A DNA stretch of 64,000 bases, from positions 2,318,001 to 2,382,000 of the forward strand of contig NZ_CP036536.1 in assembly GCF_005222225.1 (NCBI RefSeq). Reading direction: 5' to 3'. Each line of letters begins with the position of its first letter. Position 1 is the stretch's first letter. A program made the position numbers and the translations under genes. Source of the DNA: Salinimonas lutimaris. Its GTDB lineage: Bacteria > Pseudomonadota > Gammaproteobacteria > Enterobacterales > Alteromonadaceae. The notes beneath the pieces are model-generated. The model ran no database searches. It was not told the origin of the DNA and worked only from the letters and a program-made list of their open reading frames with translations. Shown here in pieces: positions 47,117-55,077 of this stretch.

Positions 47117-47515
47117 GCCTACGATGTTTATTACGAGGTAAGCACTGGTTGAGAGAATTGCCACACCTAGGGTTACGTAGGATGAATGAATTAGCCAGTA
47201 GCGTTTTGACTTAAAGCTTTCATTTGTATCCCAATTTCGTTCTTTTTCTGGCTTGTTTAACTCTTTAGCTAACGAGAAGAAACGTTTAGCGTCTATGCGA
47301 AGTTCATACAAGCACAAAACTACTGTTAAAACGAATGCTATCAAAGCTATTGAAAGAAGCCACTTCTCAGAACACGCTAAAGGATTTTTATCTGTTTTAT
47401 TAGTAAGCGCTAAGAAGAACACGCCTGTGGCACCAGATGAAACAGATAAAATATAGGCCCTGAGCCGATTTCCTGCATCCTTGGCTAATTCATGATATTT
47501 TGATATTTCATCCAT
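47111..47515 (-). CDS. Cassette 3: small membrane protein of unknown function
   Basis: A 134-residue protein without a family I know. It opens with a charged helix (MDEISKYHELAKDAGNRLRA), then three predicted membrane helices at about 20-38, 52-72 and 110-132. The cytosolic loop between helices 2 and 3 is basic and contains DAKRFFSLAKELNKPEKERN. Stop codon overlaps the R'' of attC3. The start is 26 bp inside the cassette. Confidence 0.75.
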   Translation of the reverse strand: MDEISKYHELAKDAGNRLRAYILSVSSGATGVFFLALTNKTDKNPLACSEKWLLSIALIAFVLTVVLCLYELRIDAKRFFSLAKELNKPEKERNWDTNESFKSKRYWLIHSSYVTLGVAILSTSAYLVINIVGT

Positions 47516-47534
47516 GATTCAAATTTCCATTGGC

Positions 47535-47640
47535 ACATAACTTTTAAATAAGGGGCGCATACGCGAGGGCTAAAATGCGAAGCAGCCCACGTGTATGCGT
47601 CCCAGCGAACGAAGTGAGTGACTTAATTTTTTTGTTATGT
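47535..47640 (-). repeat. attC2
   Basis: R' ACATAAC (47535-47541) and R'' GTTATGT (47634-47640) are perfect complements and bound a 106-bp site. The interior has GCATACGCGAGGGCTAAAAT-like and GTCCCAGCGAACGAAGTGAG blocks shared with attC3-attC7. Confidence 0.88.
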
Positions 47641-47647
47641 GGCACTT

Positions 47648-48013
47648 CTAAAAACTACCTTGATATACATTTGCGCTGAATATAAACCACTTGTTGTCTA
47701 TACAATGACAGACATACAAGGTACGGAAGTCTATATTTGAATTGCCAACGTTAACACGCCAAGCAATTGTAACTGCTACTTTGTCTTGTCCAAGTGGCTG
47801 CTCTTGCATAATTTTGAACTGAGCGTATTGATAGCCAAAGTTGCGCATAGATTCACAATTTAACGCAAACTTTTCAATAAGCGCAGGTCTATCCGTAAAT
47901 GTTTGAGTGCCGTCGGCGTCTGAAATAGCACAGGGAAGGCGATAAAGGCTCGCTATGGCCTCTGAGTTAAAAGCGTCAAAAGCCTCTGTGTATTTTTTAA
48001 AAAGTTCTTCCAT
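47648..48013 (-). CDS. Cassette 2: SnoaL/NTF2-like protein
   Basis: A 121-residue protein with the NTF2-like/SnoaL pattern: an N-terminal helix MEELFKKYTEAFDAFNSEAI, ASLYRLPCAI, and a later strand set VAVTIAWRVNVG and FRTLYVCHCIDNKWFIFSANVYQG. Such folds include ester isomerases, hydrolases and many proteins without enzymatic function; the sequence does not decide. It lies 26 bp inside its cassette start. Confidence 0.75.
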   Translation of the reverse strand: MEELFKKYTEAFDAFNSEAIASLYRLPCAISDADGTQTFTDRPALIEKFALNCESMRNFGYQYAQFKIMQEQPLGQDKVAVTIAWRVNVGNSNIDFRTLYVCHCIDNKWFIFSANVYQGSF

Positions 48014-48033
48014 GCTTGATTGTTACTCCTGAC

Positions 48034-48106
48034 ACATAACGCCCAAAGCAGCGGCGCGCGTTAGCGCGTCCAGCCCGTAGGGCGATGCTGCCTTTGCTTG
48101 TTAAGT
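48034..48106 (-). repeat. attC1, short and unlike the others
   Basis: R' ACATAAC (48034-48040) and R'' GTTAAGT (48100-48106) bound a 73-bp site. The next paired bases (GCCCAAAGCAG near R' and the GGCAG...TTTGCTTG arm near R'') give a good L box. It lacks the GGGCTAAAAT and GTCCCAGCGAACGAAG blocks of attC2-attC7 and is GC-rich (GGCGCGCGTTAGCGCG). It ends the attI-proximal, newest cassette. Confidence 0.88.
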
Positions 48107-48481
48107 GTTTGTGGTCCATTTGTACTCTGAATGCCCATGCTCGACACAAACCACCATTTTTTTTAATGCTTGTTTCTTACAACCTGAATAGATACATTGT
48201 TGTTCAGATAAACCACCGCGCTTGGAAATAAGCCACTGAGCCAACGCTGGACTTGTATCATGGTTGAGCCAATTTTCTGGATCATCAAGCTTGAAAGCTT
48301 TATTGGAACGACGATCCATTTCCGCACCTTCTTCTACAATCCAGTGCTGCCCGCAACTAACACATGCAAATAGCTCAGCCCAAAGCTTGGAACTATGATC
48401 AAGTTTATTGAATCCTGCTACGAACTCATCCCTTGTGGGAAGAGCTTCAACACATTCATTTAATTCTTGGCAATTGCACAT
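48101..48481 (-). CDS. Cassette 1: cysteine-rich protein of unknown function
   Basis: A 126-residue protein from the ATG at 48481. Cys occurs in MCNCQELNEC, CVSCGQHW (about residues 40-47), CIYSGCKK (about 95-102) and VVCVEH, suggesting two zinc-binding sites or knuckles; I know no family. The in-frame ATG at 48502 lies on the attI side of the junction at 48500/48499, so the cassette supplies only the second start. Its stop lies in attC1. As the first cassette it is the most likely to be expressed. Confidence 0.75.
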   Translation of the reverse strand: MCNCQELNECVEALPTRDEFVAGFNKLDHSSKLWAELFACVSCGQHWIVEEGAEMDRRSNKAFKLDDPENWLNHDTSPALAQWLISKRGGLSEQQCIYSGCKKQALKKMVVCVEHGHSEYKWTTNT

Positions 48482-48492
48482 AATTCTTATGA

Positions 48493-48600
48493 CACTTAAC
48501 ATCTTATTATGAAGACTTCACAGTAACACGCAATGTGTTTCATGCTACAAAACTTCATATTCTTTTTAATATCAATCACCTGAAAGCTTCAGTGTTGAAG
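48493..48600 (-). other. attI recombination site (approximate)
   Basis: The first cassette begins at 48499: GTTAAGTGTC (minus strand of 48491-48500) is the R'-type core, and its TTAAGTGT repeats in the R'' of attC1. The attI body should extend toward the integrase; I cannot set its far edge. A degenerate palindrome at 48507-48526 and CTGAA-AGC-TTCAG at 48580-48592 lie inside it. Confidence 0.7.
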
Positions 48601-48833
48601 ATCGCCGTTTTAAGACGTGTATTACTGAGACTTCTCTTTAATTTCATATTTAAATCATACCCCATTTCTAACAATGGTGGAGCCTACGGCATGATTTTGT
48701 CGTAAATTCCTTGCGCGTTACTGAGATTTCTCAGTAATTACAAACGCTAAACTGTACCAAACCCCTCAAACCGTACAGGGTACAAGTCTGTTAATCCAAC
48801 TTTATGATTCGCATTACTGAGAGTCCTCAGTCA
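48507..48833. promoter_or_regulatory. Four copies of a TTACTGAGA-NN-TCTCAGTAA palindrome upstream of intI
   Basis: A perfect 20-bp palindrome (9-bp arms, 2-bp spacer) is at 48718-48737. Copies with two arm mismatches are at 48622-48641 and 48814-48833, each exactly 96 bp away. A more diverged copy (TTATGAAGA-CT-TCACAGTAA) is at 48507-48526, next to the attI junction. The 96-bp segments between them are not otherwise similar. The spacing of CTG/CAG (8 bp) differs from the LexA box (10 bp). Binding sites for a regulator or for the integrase are both possible. Confidence 0.7.
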
Positions 48834-48860
48834 TTACACACCACAAGATTGGAGATACTC

Positions 48861-49820
48861 ATGGGTCAAAGCCCTTTTTTAGAACAAATCCGCAATATTA
48901 TGCGCACCAAGCACTACTCTATCCACACAGAAAAGACCTATCTGTTGTGGATTAAACGTTTTATTCTGTTTAATAAAAAGCGCCATCCGAAAGATCTTAG
49001 TGAGCAGGAGGTGACTGATTTTTTGACTTATCTGGCTGTTAAACGCCACGTCACTTCATCAACTCAGAATCTAGCGCTTTGCGCCATCGTGTTTATGTAC
49101 AAGCATGTGTTCGAGCGGGAACTGACCTTGCTGCCTGATACTGTGCGAGCCCGGGCGCCCAGGCGAGTCCCCACGGTACTTAGTCATGCAGAAGCGCTTA
49201 ATATCATTGGTCAAATGAATGAGAAGTATCAACTGGCCTTTTCGTTACTTTATGGTTGTGGATGACGTAAAGCGGAGTTGCTTAAATTACGCGTCAAAGA
49301 TATCGACTTTGCAGGCAAGAGCGTATTTGTATTTCGCGGCAAAGGGGGCAAAGATCGCGTGACTATGCTGCCAAATAGTCTTGTCCCCGCGCTGGAAAAG
49401 CAAATAGAGTCAATCAGGGCCATTCACCAACGTGATATTGCTGAAGGTGGTGGTGAAACCAGTCTACCCTCAGGCTTAGCCAGAAAGTATCCGTATGCAA
49501 TCAGAGAGTTTAAGTGGCAGTACTTGTCCCCGTCTACCACTCGATGCCAACATCCTGTAGATGGTTACTACTGTCGTCACCACTTGCATTGGTCAGCATT
49601 AACTAAAGCTTTACGTATAGCGGTGAAAAAAGCAGGCGTCACAAAGCACGTAACCGCGCATACGTTTCGGCATTCGTTTGCAACACAACTTCTTCTTTCA
49701 GGCGCTGATATAAGAACAGTGCAAGAACTACTTGGGCACAATGATTTGCGTACAACCCAAATCTATACGCATGTGACTGGTCAACACTCATCCGGTACAA
49801 CAAGCCCTTTGGATAGGTAA
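48861..49820 (+). pseudogene. intI: Integron integrase IntI with in-frame TGA
   Basis: Tyrosine recombinase of the integron type, 319 codons counting one internal TGA at 49263-49265. It starts at ATG 48861 with GGAGATACTC upstream. The core-binding half has IRTKHYSIHTEKTYLLWIKRFI. After the TGA come the catalytic Arg (RKAEL), the IntI-specific patch [33 protein letters not shown] and the Tyr in YTHV. The TGA replaces the residue before the first catalytic Arg (usually Leu or Met; TTA to TGA would do it). Frame is open on both sides, so decay is recent or the codon is read through. Confidence 0.92.
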
Positions 49821-49969
49821 AAATAATTAAACAGCGCAAAACACGTATCAATGACTGAGTCAGGGTATCAACTGAAGCATGCCAGCACCTGCTGTTCTGT
49901 GTTGCTTATACTTACGGCAGTGTTGTCATTAGCAGGCACCCACGAGTAAGTTGCCCCCTTAAAGCAAAA

Positions 49970-49998
49970 AAGCCGGTCCACGAATGCGGAACGGCTTT
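49970..49998 (-). terminator. Terminator of the RND operon
   Basis: The arms AAGCCG and CGGCTT enclose GTCCACGAATGCGGAA, with a T run on the minus strand (AAAAAA on plus); it lies about 25 bp past the RND stop. Confidence 0.75.
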
Positions 49999-50021
49999 TG
50001 GTTTATGTTTGTTTGCTGATC

Positions 50022-53000
50022 TTACGGGTCGGTGGCTGAGGTCACTTTCACATGCCCCTGCTCCGGCTTGCGAAACAGTCCCTTGATATCATCCAGTATC
50101 AGATACAGCGAGGGCACCAGCAGCAGCGTGATAATAGTGGCAAACAGAATACCAAATGCCAGGGAGATGGCCATGGGTATGACAATCTGCGCCTGCAGGC
50201 TGCGTTCAAACACGATAGGCATCAGGCCCATAAAGGTGGTCAGTGATGTCAGAATAATCGGACGAAAACGCTGGGTACCGGCATTGATCGCTGCATCAAT
50301 AAGGCGATGTCCTTCGGCCCTGGCCCGGTTAACAAAATCTACCATGATCAGGCTGTCGTTTACCACTACCCCGGAAAGCGCAATAATGCCGCACAGGGAT
50401 AATGAACTGACCGCCATACCCAGCACCAGATGCCCGACAATGGCCCCTACTACACCAAACGGAATCACCGACATGATGATAAAGGGCTGAGAGTAGGATT
50501 TCAGGGGAACGGCCAGCAGTGCATAAATGGCAAACAAGGCAAACAACAGGCCCTGTGCCAGGCTCAGCATGGCATCGCCCTCTTCTTTGGAGTTACCCTG
50601 CAACTGGAAATGGACTTTTGGATGTTTTGCCAGAATGTCTGGCACAATACTAAAGGCCACATCCCGGGTCACCTCGCCAGGATCCAGTCGGGCTTTATCC
50701 ACCTTGCCGGTTACTGTTATCGAGCGGGCACCATCCACGCGAACAATTGAAGAATACCCTTCACTCAGGTTAATTGTGCCGACTTCCTCAAACGGAATAT
50801 CGTCGCCATTGGGGGCGCGCACACGCATATTTTCAAGATGAGCAATGCTGTTACGCTCCTCTTCGGGGTAACGCACCATGACTTTGACTTCTTCTTCGTC
50901 ACGTTGCACGCGCTGTACTTCGGCGCCGTAAAAGCCGTACCGCACCTGCTGACCCAACTGCTGCAAGGTGATCCCCAGCGCATCAGCCTGCGGCTTCAGA
51001 GCTAGTTGTACTTCGTCGCTGCCACCGGCATACGAGTCGTTCACATCCGAAACACCGTCATAGTCATTCAGCCGGGCTTTCAGTTCACTGGCTGCGGCAG
51101 TCAGGGCATTGATGTCTTCAGAGGTAAATTCAAAGCTTAGATCCGGCCCGGAGAAACCGCCGCCTGAACCAATATTGAGTGTTTTCACACCGGGTATTTC
51201 AGGCATTTCTTCACGCCATAAGGCATGAATTTCGTAATCCGGCATTTCGCGGTCTTCGCCTTTACTCAGCTCAACAAACACTTCGCCGCCCAGGTTGCCG
51301 TTATCAAACCCGATGGCATGTTTCACCACGCCCTGACCGGTTTCTTCTTTCAGCTTGCTGTCCATGCGGTTCATGGCATCAACCATTTCACGCAGCGCCG
51401 CATCACGCTGTGCCACCGACGAACCTGCTTCCAGTTCAAAACTGGCTGACATAAAATCGCTGGGTATATCCGGGAAAAATACAAAACGCACAATGCCACT
51501 CATAAATAAACCAATGGTGACAATCAGCATTGCAATAAAGGTGGCCAGCGTGGTGTAGCGGTTACGAATGGCTTTGGCCAGAAACGGCGCATAGGAATTC
51601 ACCACAAACCGTTTTATGCCCTCACTGAAAATATTTCTGAACCGCTGAAAACGATTCAGTTTATCCGGCTCATGGGGTTTAAGCTTCATATGCACCAGGT
51701 GAGCCGGCAAAATCAGCTTGGACTCAATCAGTGAAAACACCAGGCACACAATCACGACCCAGCCAATTGATTTCCAGATCACCCCGAACGGGCCAGACAC
51801 CATCAGCATAGGAGAAAAGGCAGCAATGGTGGTCAGTACACCAAAGGTGGCTGGCATCGCGACCCGTTTCACCCCGGCAATTACGTTGTCGGTAGTATGC
51901 CCTTTCTGATCAATCTCGGTGTAGGCCGACTCCCCCATGATAATGGCATCATCCACCACAATCCCCAGCACCAGAATAAAGGCAAACAGGCTGAGCATGT
52001 TGATTGACACGCCAATAAATTCCATCGGCATGGCCAGAATCGCGCCTAAAAAGCATACCGGCAGACCCCAGATCACCCAGAACGCCAGTTTTACCCGCAA
52101 AAACAGAGATAAAACAATAAATACCAGTAGCGCACCAAACCCCATGTTTTCCAGCATCATGTTGAGCCGGTCATTCAGGTAAAACGACGAGTCCCCCCAG
52201 GTATCGGCGGTCAGATGCGCAGGAAAATCCTGACTGGCTTGCTTGATGTACTGATTCACCTGTTCGGATATTTCCAGTGCGTTCTGGTCTCCTACCGCAC
52301 GCACCCGCATACTCACGGCGGGCTTGCCATCAAAAAAGGCAAACCGGTTATCTTCCACAAAACCATCATTGATTGTGGCCACATCCCCCAGCCGGACCCG
52401 GGTACCATCGGCGCGGGTCAGCAGCGCAATCTGGGAAAAATCATAACCAGTGTAAGCCTGTCCTTTGGTACGCAGTAAAATATCGCCGTTGTCGGTTTTA
52501 ATTGAGCCGCCGGGCAGATCCACACTGGACTGGCGCACCTGCTCAACCACTTCTGAAAATGTCAGGTTATACTTTTGCAGGTCCGTTTCAGACAGCTCAA
52601 TGCTGATTTCATAATCCCGGGCGCCGACGATTTCCACGTTGGTGATGCCCGGTAAATTGGCAATATCGTCGCGAATATCTTTGGCAAATTCTTTTAGCTC
52701 GCGCTCTGTGGCATCGCCAAATACCGAGACCCAGACCACATCAGACTGAAATTTTTGCTGATAAACCACAGGTTTTTCCGTGTTACCCGGAAAGCTGGGA
52801 ATCGCATCTACCTGCGCTTTTACTTCATTCAGCAGTGCCTGTATGTCGTAGTTTTCCTCTACCTCAATACTGACACTCCCCATTCCTTCCGAGGCGGTCG
52901 AGGTGATTTTTTTGATACCATCGAGGTTTTCCACCGCTTCCTCGACTTTAAGCAGCACTCCTTCTTCCACTTCCTGTGGTGCAGCGCCCAGATAAGGCAC

Positions 53001-53165
53001 TTGTACACTGATAATATTGACTTCAATATTCGGAAATATCTGCTTTTGAATAGTAAAGGCGGAGAACAACCCACCCACCAGCAAAATCCACATGAGCAGG
53101 TTGGCTGCCACACTGTTTCTGGCAAACCAGGCAATCATGCCTTTGTGTGTGTCAATTCTACTCAT
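50022..53165 (-). CDS. RND-family efflux pump, inner-membrane subunit (HAE1-like)
   Basis: Resistance-nodulation-division transporter of 1047 residues. The N-terminal membrane helix follows MIAWFARNSVAANLLMW; TM4 carries GIVVDDAIIMGESA with the proton-relay Asp pair (about residues 405-412), and the second half repeats it with GVVVNDSLIMVDFVN. Two large periplasmic loops (about 40-330 and 560-870) are present. It likely exports drugs or amphiphiles with the upstream adaptor, overlapping it by 8 bp. No TolC-like gene is adjacent. Substrate unknown. Confidence 0.94.
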   Translation of the reverse strand: MSRIDTHKGMIAWFARNSVAANLLMWILLVGGLFSAFTIQKQIFPNIEVNIISVQVPYLGAAPQEVEEGVLLKVEEAVENLDGIKKITSTASEGMGSVSIEVEENYDIQALLNEVKAQVDAIPSFPGNTEKPVVYQQKFQSDVVWVSVFGDATERELKEFAKDIRDDIANLPGITNVEIVGARDYEISIELSETDLQKYNLTFSEVVEQVRQSSVDLPGGSIKTDNGDILLRTKGQAYTGYDFSQIALLTRADGTRVRLGDVATINDGFVEDNRFAFFDGKPAVSMRVRAVGDQNALEISEQVNQYIKQASQDFPAHLTADTWGDSSFYLNDRLNMMLENMGFGALLVFIVLSLFLRVKLAFWVIWGLPVCFLGAILAMPMEFIGVSINMLSLFAFILVLGIVVDDAIIMGESAYTEIDQKGHTTDNVIAGVKRVAMPATFGVLTTIAAFSPMLMVSGPFGVIWKSIGWVVIVCLVFSLIESKLILPAHLVHMKLKPHEPDKLNRFQRFRNIFSEGIKRFVVNSYAPFLAKAIRNRYTTLATFIAMLIVTIGLFMSGIVRFVFFPDIPSDFMSASFELEAGSSVAQRDAALREMVDAMNRMDSKLKEETGQGVVKHAIGFDNGNLGGEVFVELSKGEDREMPDYEIHALWREEMPEIPGVKTLNIGSGGGFSGPDLSFEFTSEDINALTAAASELKARLNDYDGVSDVNDSYAGGSDEVQLALKPQADALGITLQQLGQQVRYGFYGAEVQRVQRDEEEVKVMVRYPEEERNSIAHLENMRVRAPNGDDIPFEEVGTINLSEGYSSIVRVDGARSITVTGKVDKARLDPGEVTRDVAFSIVPDILAKHPKVHFQLQGNSKEEGDAMLSLAQGLLFALFAIYALLAVPLKSYSQPFIIMSVIPFGVVGAIVGHLVLGMAVSSLSLCGIIALSGVVVNDSLIMVDFVNRARAEGHRLIDAAINAGTQRFRPIILTSLTTFMGLMPIVFERSLQAQIVIPMAISLAFGILFATIITLLLVPSLYLILDDIKGLFRKPEQGHVKVTSATDP

Positions 53166-54384
53166 CCGTGGCCACCTCGTTGGTTATGGTGTCCTGACTC
53201 TTCTGGTTATCGTCATCATGATTGTCGGTAGCATCCCCGGGCAGCCGAACCGGCATACCTTCATAAGGATTAGGCACAGCGCTCATCACCACCAGCTCAC
53301 CTTCAGTCAGGCCGCCGGTGATATATACCTTGTCAGCATTGCTACGCACCACATCAACCGGCTTGATATGTAACTGACGTTCGTCATCCACCGTCAGTAC
53401 GGTCTGGTCCAGACGCATTACAGAGCGCGGCAATACAAACAGCTCCCGTTCTTTGGAGGCAGTAATATCGGCCTGCACAAACTGGCCAAATTGCAGCACC
53501 GGTTTTTGTTCACCCGCGCCGGTGCGATTATATGGATCAGCAATACGCGCAATCACAAAGGTCATGCGACTGGCACTGTCCAGCACGCCTTCGGTCCGGG
53601 CTAAATCGGCCTGCCAGGTATGAGGAATACCATTGACCCTGGCTTGCAGGCTGACATTACCGGTGCGGCTCAGTGCATCCTGCATATCAATAAAGGCCAT
53701 GTCACTGTCGGGTACCGGTAAGCGAATCTCGGCGACATCCGTGCTGTATATCGTGCCAATGGCGCTGCCAATCATCACAAACTGTCCCAGGTCTATATTG
53801 CGATTAACTACCAGGCCGTTGTACGGGGCTTTGATTTCGGTGCGTGAGAGGTTGCGGCGGGCCCGCTCCAGTTTGGCTTCGGCGGCTTTGACATTGGCTT
53901 GTTCACGGGCCAGCTGCGGTTTACGCAAACCCAGTTCAGGCGGAACCACAGAGTTAACCGAGCTCCATTCCTGCTGAGCCACCCGGCCACGGGCAACTTC
54001 TTCGGTCAGTGCGGCTTTGGCCTGCGCCAGTTCTGCCTCAGCCAGCTTCACATCCGTTTCATAGTCCTGCTGTTCAAGCACAGCCAGCACATCTCCCTTA
54101 CTGAACATACCGCCTACTACAAACACATCAGACAGCGACACCACCCGCCCACTGACCTGGGCACTGATCACCGTCTGGTTGCTGGGCAGCACATTACCCT
54201 GTGATGACACGGCAAATTTTACGGTCTCACGAGACACCGGGCTGGCATCAACCAAAAAAGCCGGTGCTTCCTGAGGTGTTTTTTCCGGCGGTGTTTTAGA
54301 ACCAATAAGAATGACCGCCACAATAATTGCGCCAAGCACAATAAGTAACGGAATGCCTGCTTTGGCGAGTGCCGAATTTTTCAT
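53158..54384 (-). CDS. RND periplasmic adaptor (membrane fusion protein)
   Basis: HlyD/AcrA-type adaptor of 408 residues. An N-terminal membrane anchor (AGIPLLIVLGAIIVAVILIG) is followed by the lipoyl/hairpin region: VISAQVSGRVVSL and GDVLAVLEQQDYETDVKLAEAELAQAKAAL (split) with a coiled hairpin near 100-180, then IKAPYNGLVVNRNIDLGQFV (split). The C-terminal part is acidic (DNHDDDNQ). It overlaps the RND gene and forms a two-gene operon. Confidence 0.93.
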   Translation of the reverse strand: MKNSALAKAGIPLLIVLGAIIVAVILIGSKTPPEKTPQEAPAFLVDASPVSRETVKFAVSSQGNVLPSNQTVISAQVSGRVVSLSDVFVVGGMFSKGDVLAVLEQQDYETDVKLAEAELAQAKAALTEEVARGRVAQQEWSSVNSVVPPELGLRKPQLAREQANVKAAEAKLERARRNLSRTEIKAPYNGLVVNRNIDLGQFVMIGSAIGTIYSTDVAEIRLPVPDSDMAFIDMQDALSRTGNVSLQARVNGIPHTWQADLARTEGVLDSASRMTFVIARIADPYNRTGAGEQKPVLQFGQFVQADITASKERELFVLPRSVMRLDQTVLTVDDERQLHIKPVDVVRSNADKVYITGGLTEGELVVMSAVPNPYEGMPVRLPGDATDNHDDDNQKSQDTITNEVATDE

Positions 54385-54660
54385 GAAATTCCCTATTAAT
54401 TCACTGTTATTGTTTTAGTTTTACTGCTAAACGGCAGATGTACAGCATGCCATTTTTTGTGTGCCTAGTGTACTGACAAAAGCAAAAAAGTGCTTTTTTA
54501 AAACTGTTAACAAATATGTATCGGGGAAGCCGCGTAATTTTTCTTCATAGTGGTGACATTAACACCAATGGCGGATTATTTTTTGAGCCAAACAGGCTTG
54601 ATAAGCTCAGTTTTTAATCGTAATTTAATAAGACGCCTTAATGTAATACAGAGAGTAAAC

Positions 54661-54969
54661 ATGAGTCTTAAAAAGCAGTACCTGAAGTCAAAACCGGTAT
54701 GTAAGGTCACATTCAGAATTAACGCCAAGGAGGCAAACAAGGCTGGTACCGCCCGTCTGGTAGGTGATTTCAATGCCTGGGACGAACATGCTGAGCCTAT
54801 GAAGCGGCTGAAAAATGGCGACTTTACGCAGACCATTGCACTGGAAAAAGATAAAGAATATGCCTTTCGTTATTTTCTGGATGACACCACCTGGGAAAAT
54901 GACTGGCAGGCAGATGCCTATATACCGTCTGGCATGGGGGGAGAGGATAACTCTGTTGTCAGAGTATAA
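54661..54969 (+). CDS. Stand-alone CBM48/isoamylase-N-like glycogen-binding protein
   Basis: A 102-residue protein consisting only of an isoamylase N-terminal-like (early-set, CBM48) domain: VCKVTFRINAKEANKAGTARLVGDFNAWDEHAEPM and YAFRYFLDDTTWENDWQADAYIP hold the family Trp and NAW-type motif (GDFNAWD). Comparable to the AMPK-type glycogen-binding fold. The ATG at 54661 (CAGAGAGTAAAC upstream) is preferred to an upstream start at 54550. No glycogen gene is adjacent. Bidirectional terminator follows. Confidence 0.82.
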   Translation: MSLKKQYLKSKPVCKVTFRINAKEANKAGTARLVGDFNAWDEHAEPMKRLKNGDFTQTIALEKDKEYAFRYFLDDTTWENDWQADAYIPSGMGGEDNSVVRV

Positions 54970-55016
54970 ATCTGTGACAAGATCATAAGTATTGACCGGC
55001 ACATTGAACCGGGTAC

Positions 55017-55052
55017 AAAAAAGCTGGCAAAGTATCGTTTGCCAGCTTTTTT
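55017..55052. terminator. Bidirectional terminator between the CBM48 gene and etfA
   Basis: A perfect stem AAGCTGGCAAA / TTTGCCAGCTT with a 6-base loop is flanked by A and T runs. Confidence 0.88.
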
Positions 55053-55077
55053 AGAGACTGAGTATTGCTTATCTCAG

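Larger units (their letters stand above)
44036..49820. mobile_element. Chromosomal integron: disrupted integrase plus eight-cassette array
   Basis: The integrase gene is on the plus strand at 48861-49820 and eight cassettes are read on the minus strand to its left, the classic divergent layout with attI between them. Junctions were placed from R' core sites (G/TT on the minus strand): attI/C1 at 48500, then 48040, 47541, 47023, 46496, 45775, 45160 and 44519. For each cassette the first bases after the junction reappear inverted in its own R'' site, for example GTTAGCT in C4 and C5 and GTTATCT in C6. This agreement is strong evidence for genuine cassettes. The left end is degenerate. Confidence 0.92.

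Noticed and set aside
48750-48780. CTGTAC...GTACAG inverted repeat upstream of intI as a LexA box
   Set aside because: The half-sites are about 15 bases apart, not the 8-base spacing between CTGT and ACAG of gammaproteobacterial LexA boxes.
49278-49820. Second part of the integrase as an independent gene starting at TTG
   Set aside because: It is in the same frame as the first part and continues the IntI domain without a gap; no RBS or separate N-terminal domain supports an independent start.
43812-49820. Classification as a class 1-type mobile resistance integron
   Set aside because: No qacE/sul1 3' segment, transposon or recognised resistance cassette was seen; divergent chromosomal layout and related attC sites fit a chromosomal integron.
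52755-53231. 158-codon ORF antisense to the RND pump
   Set aside because: Shadow of a strongly conserved gene, without any domain.
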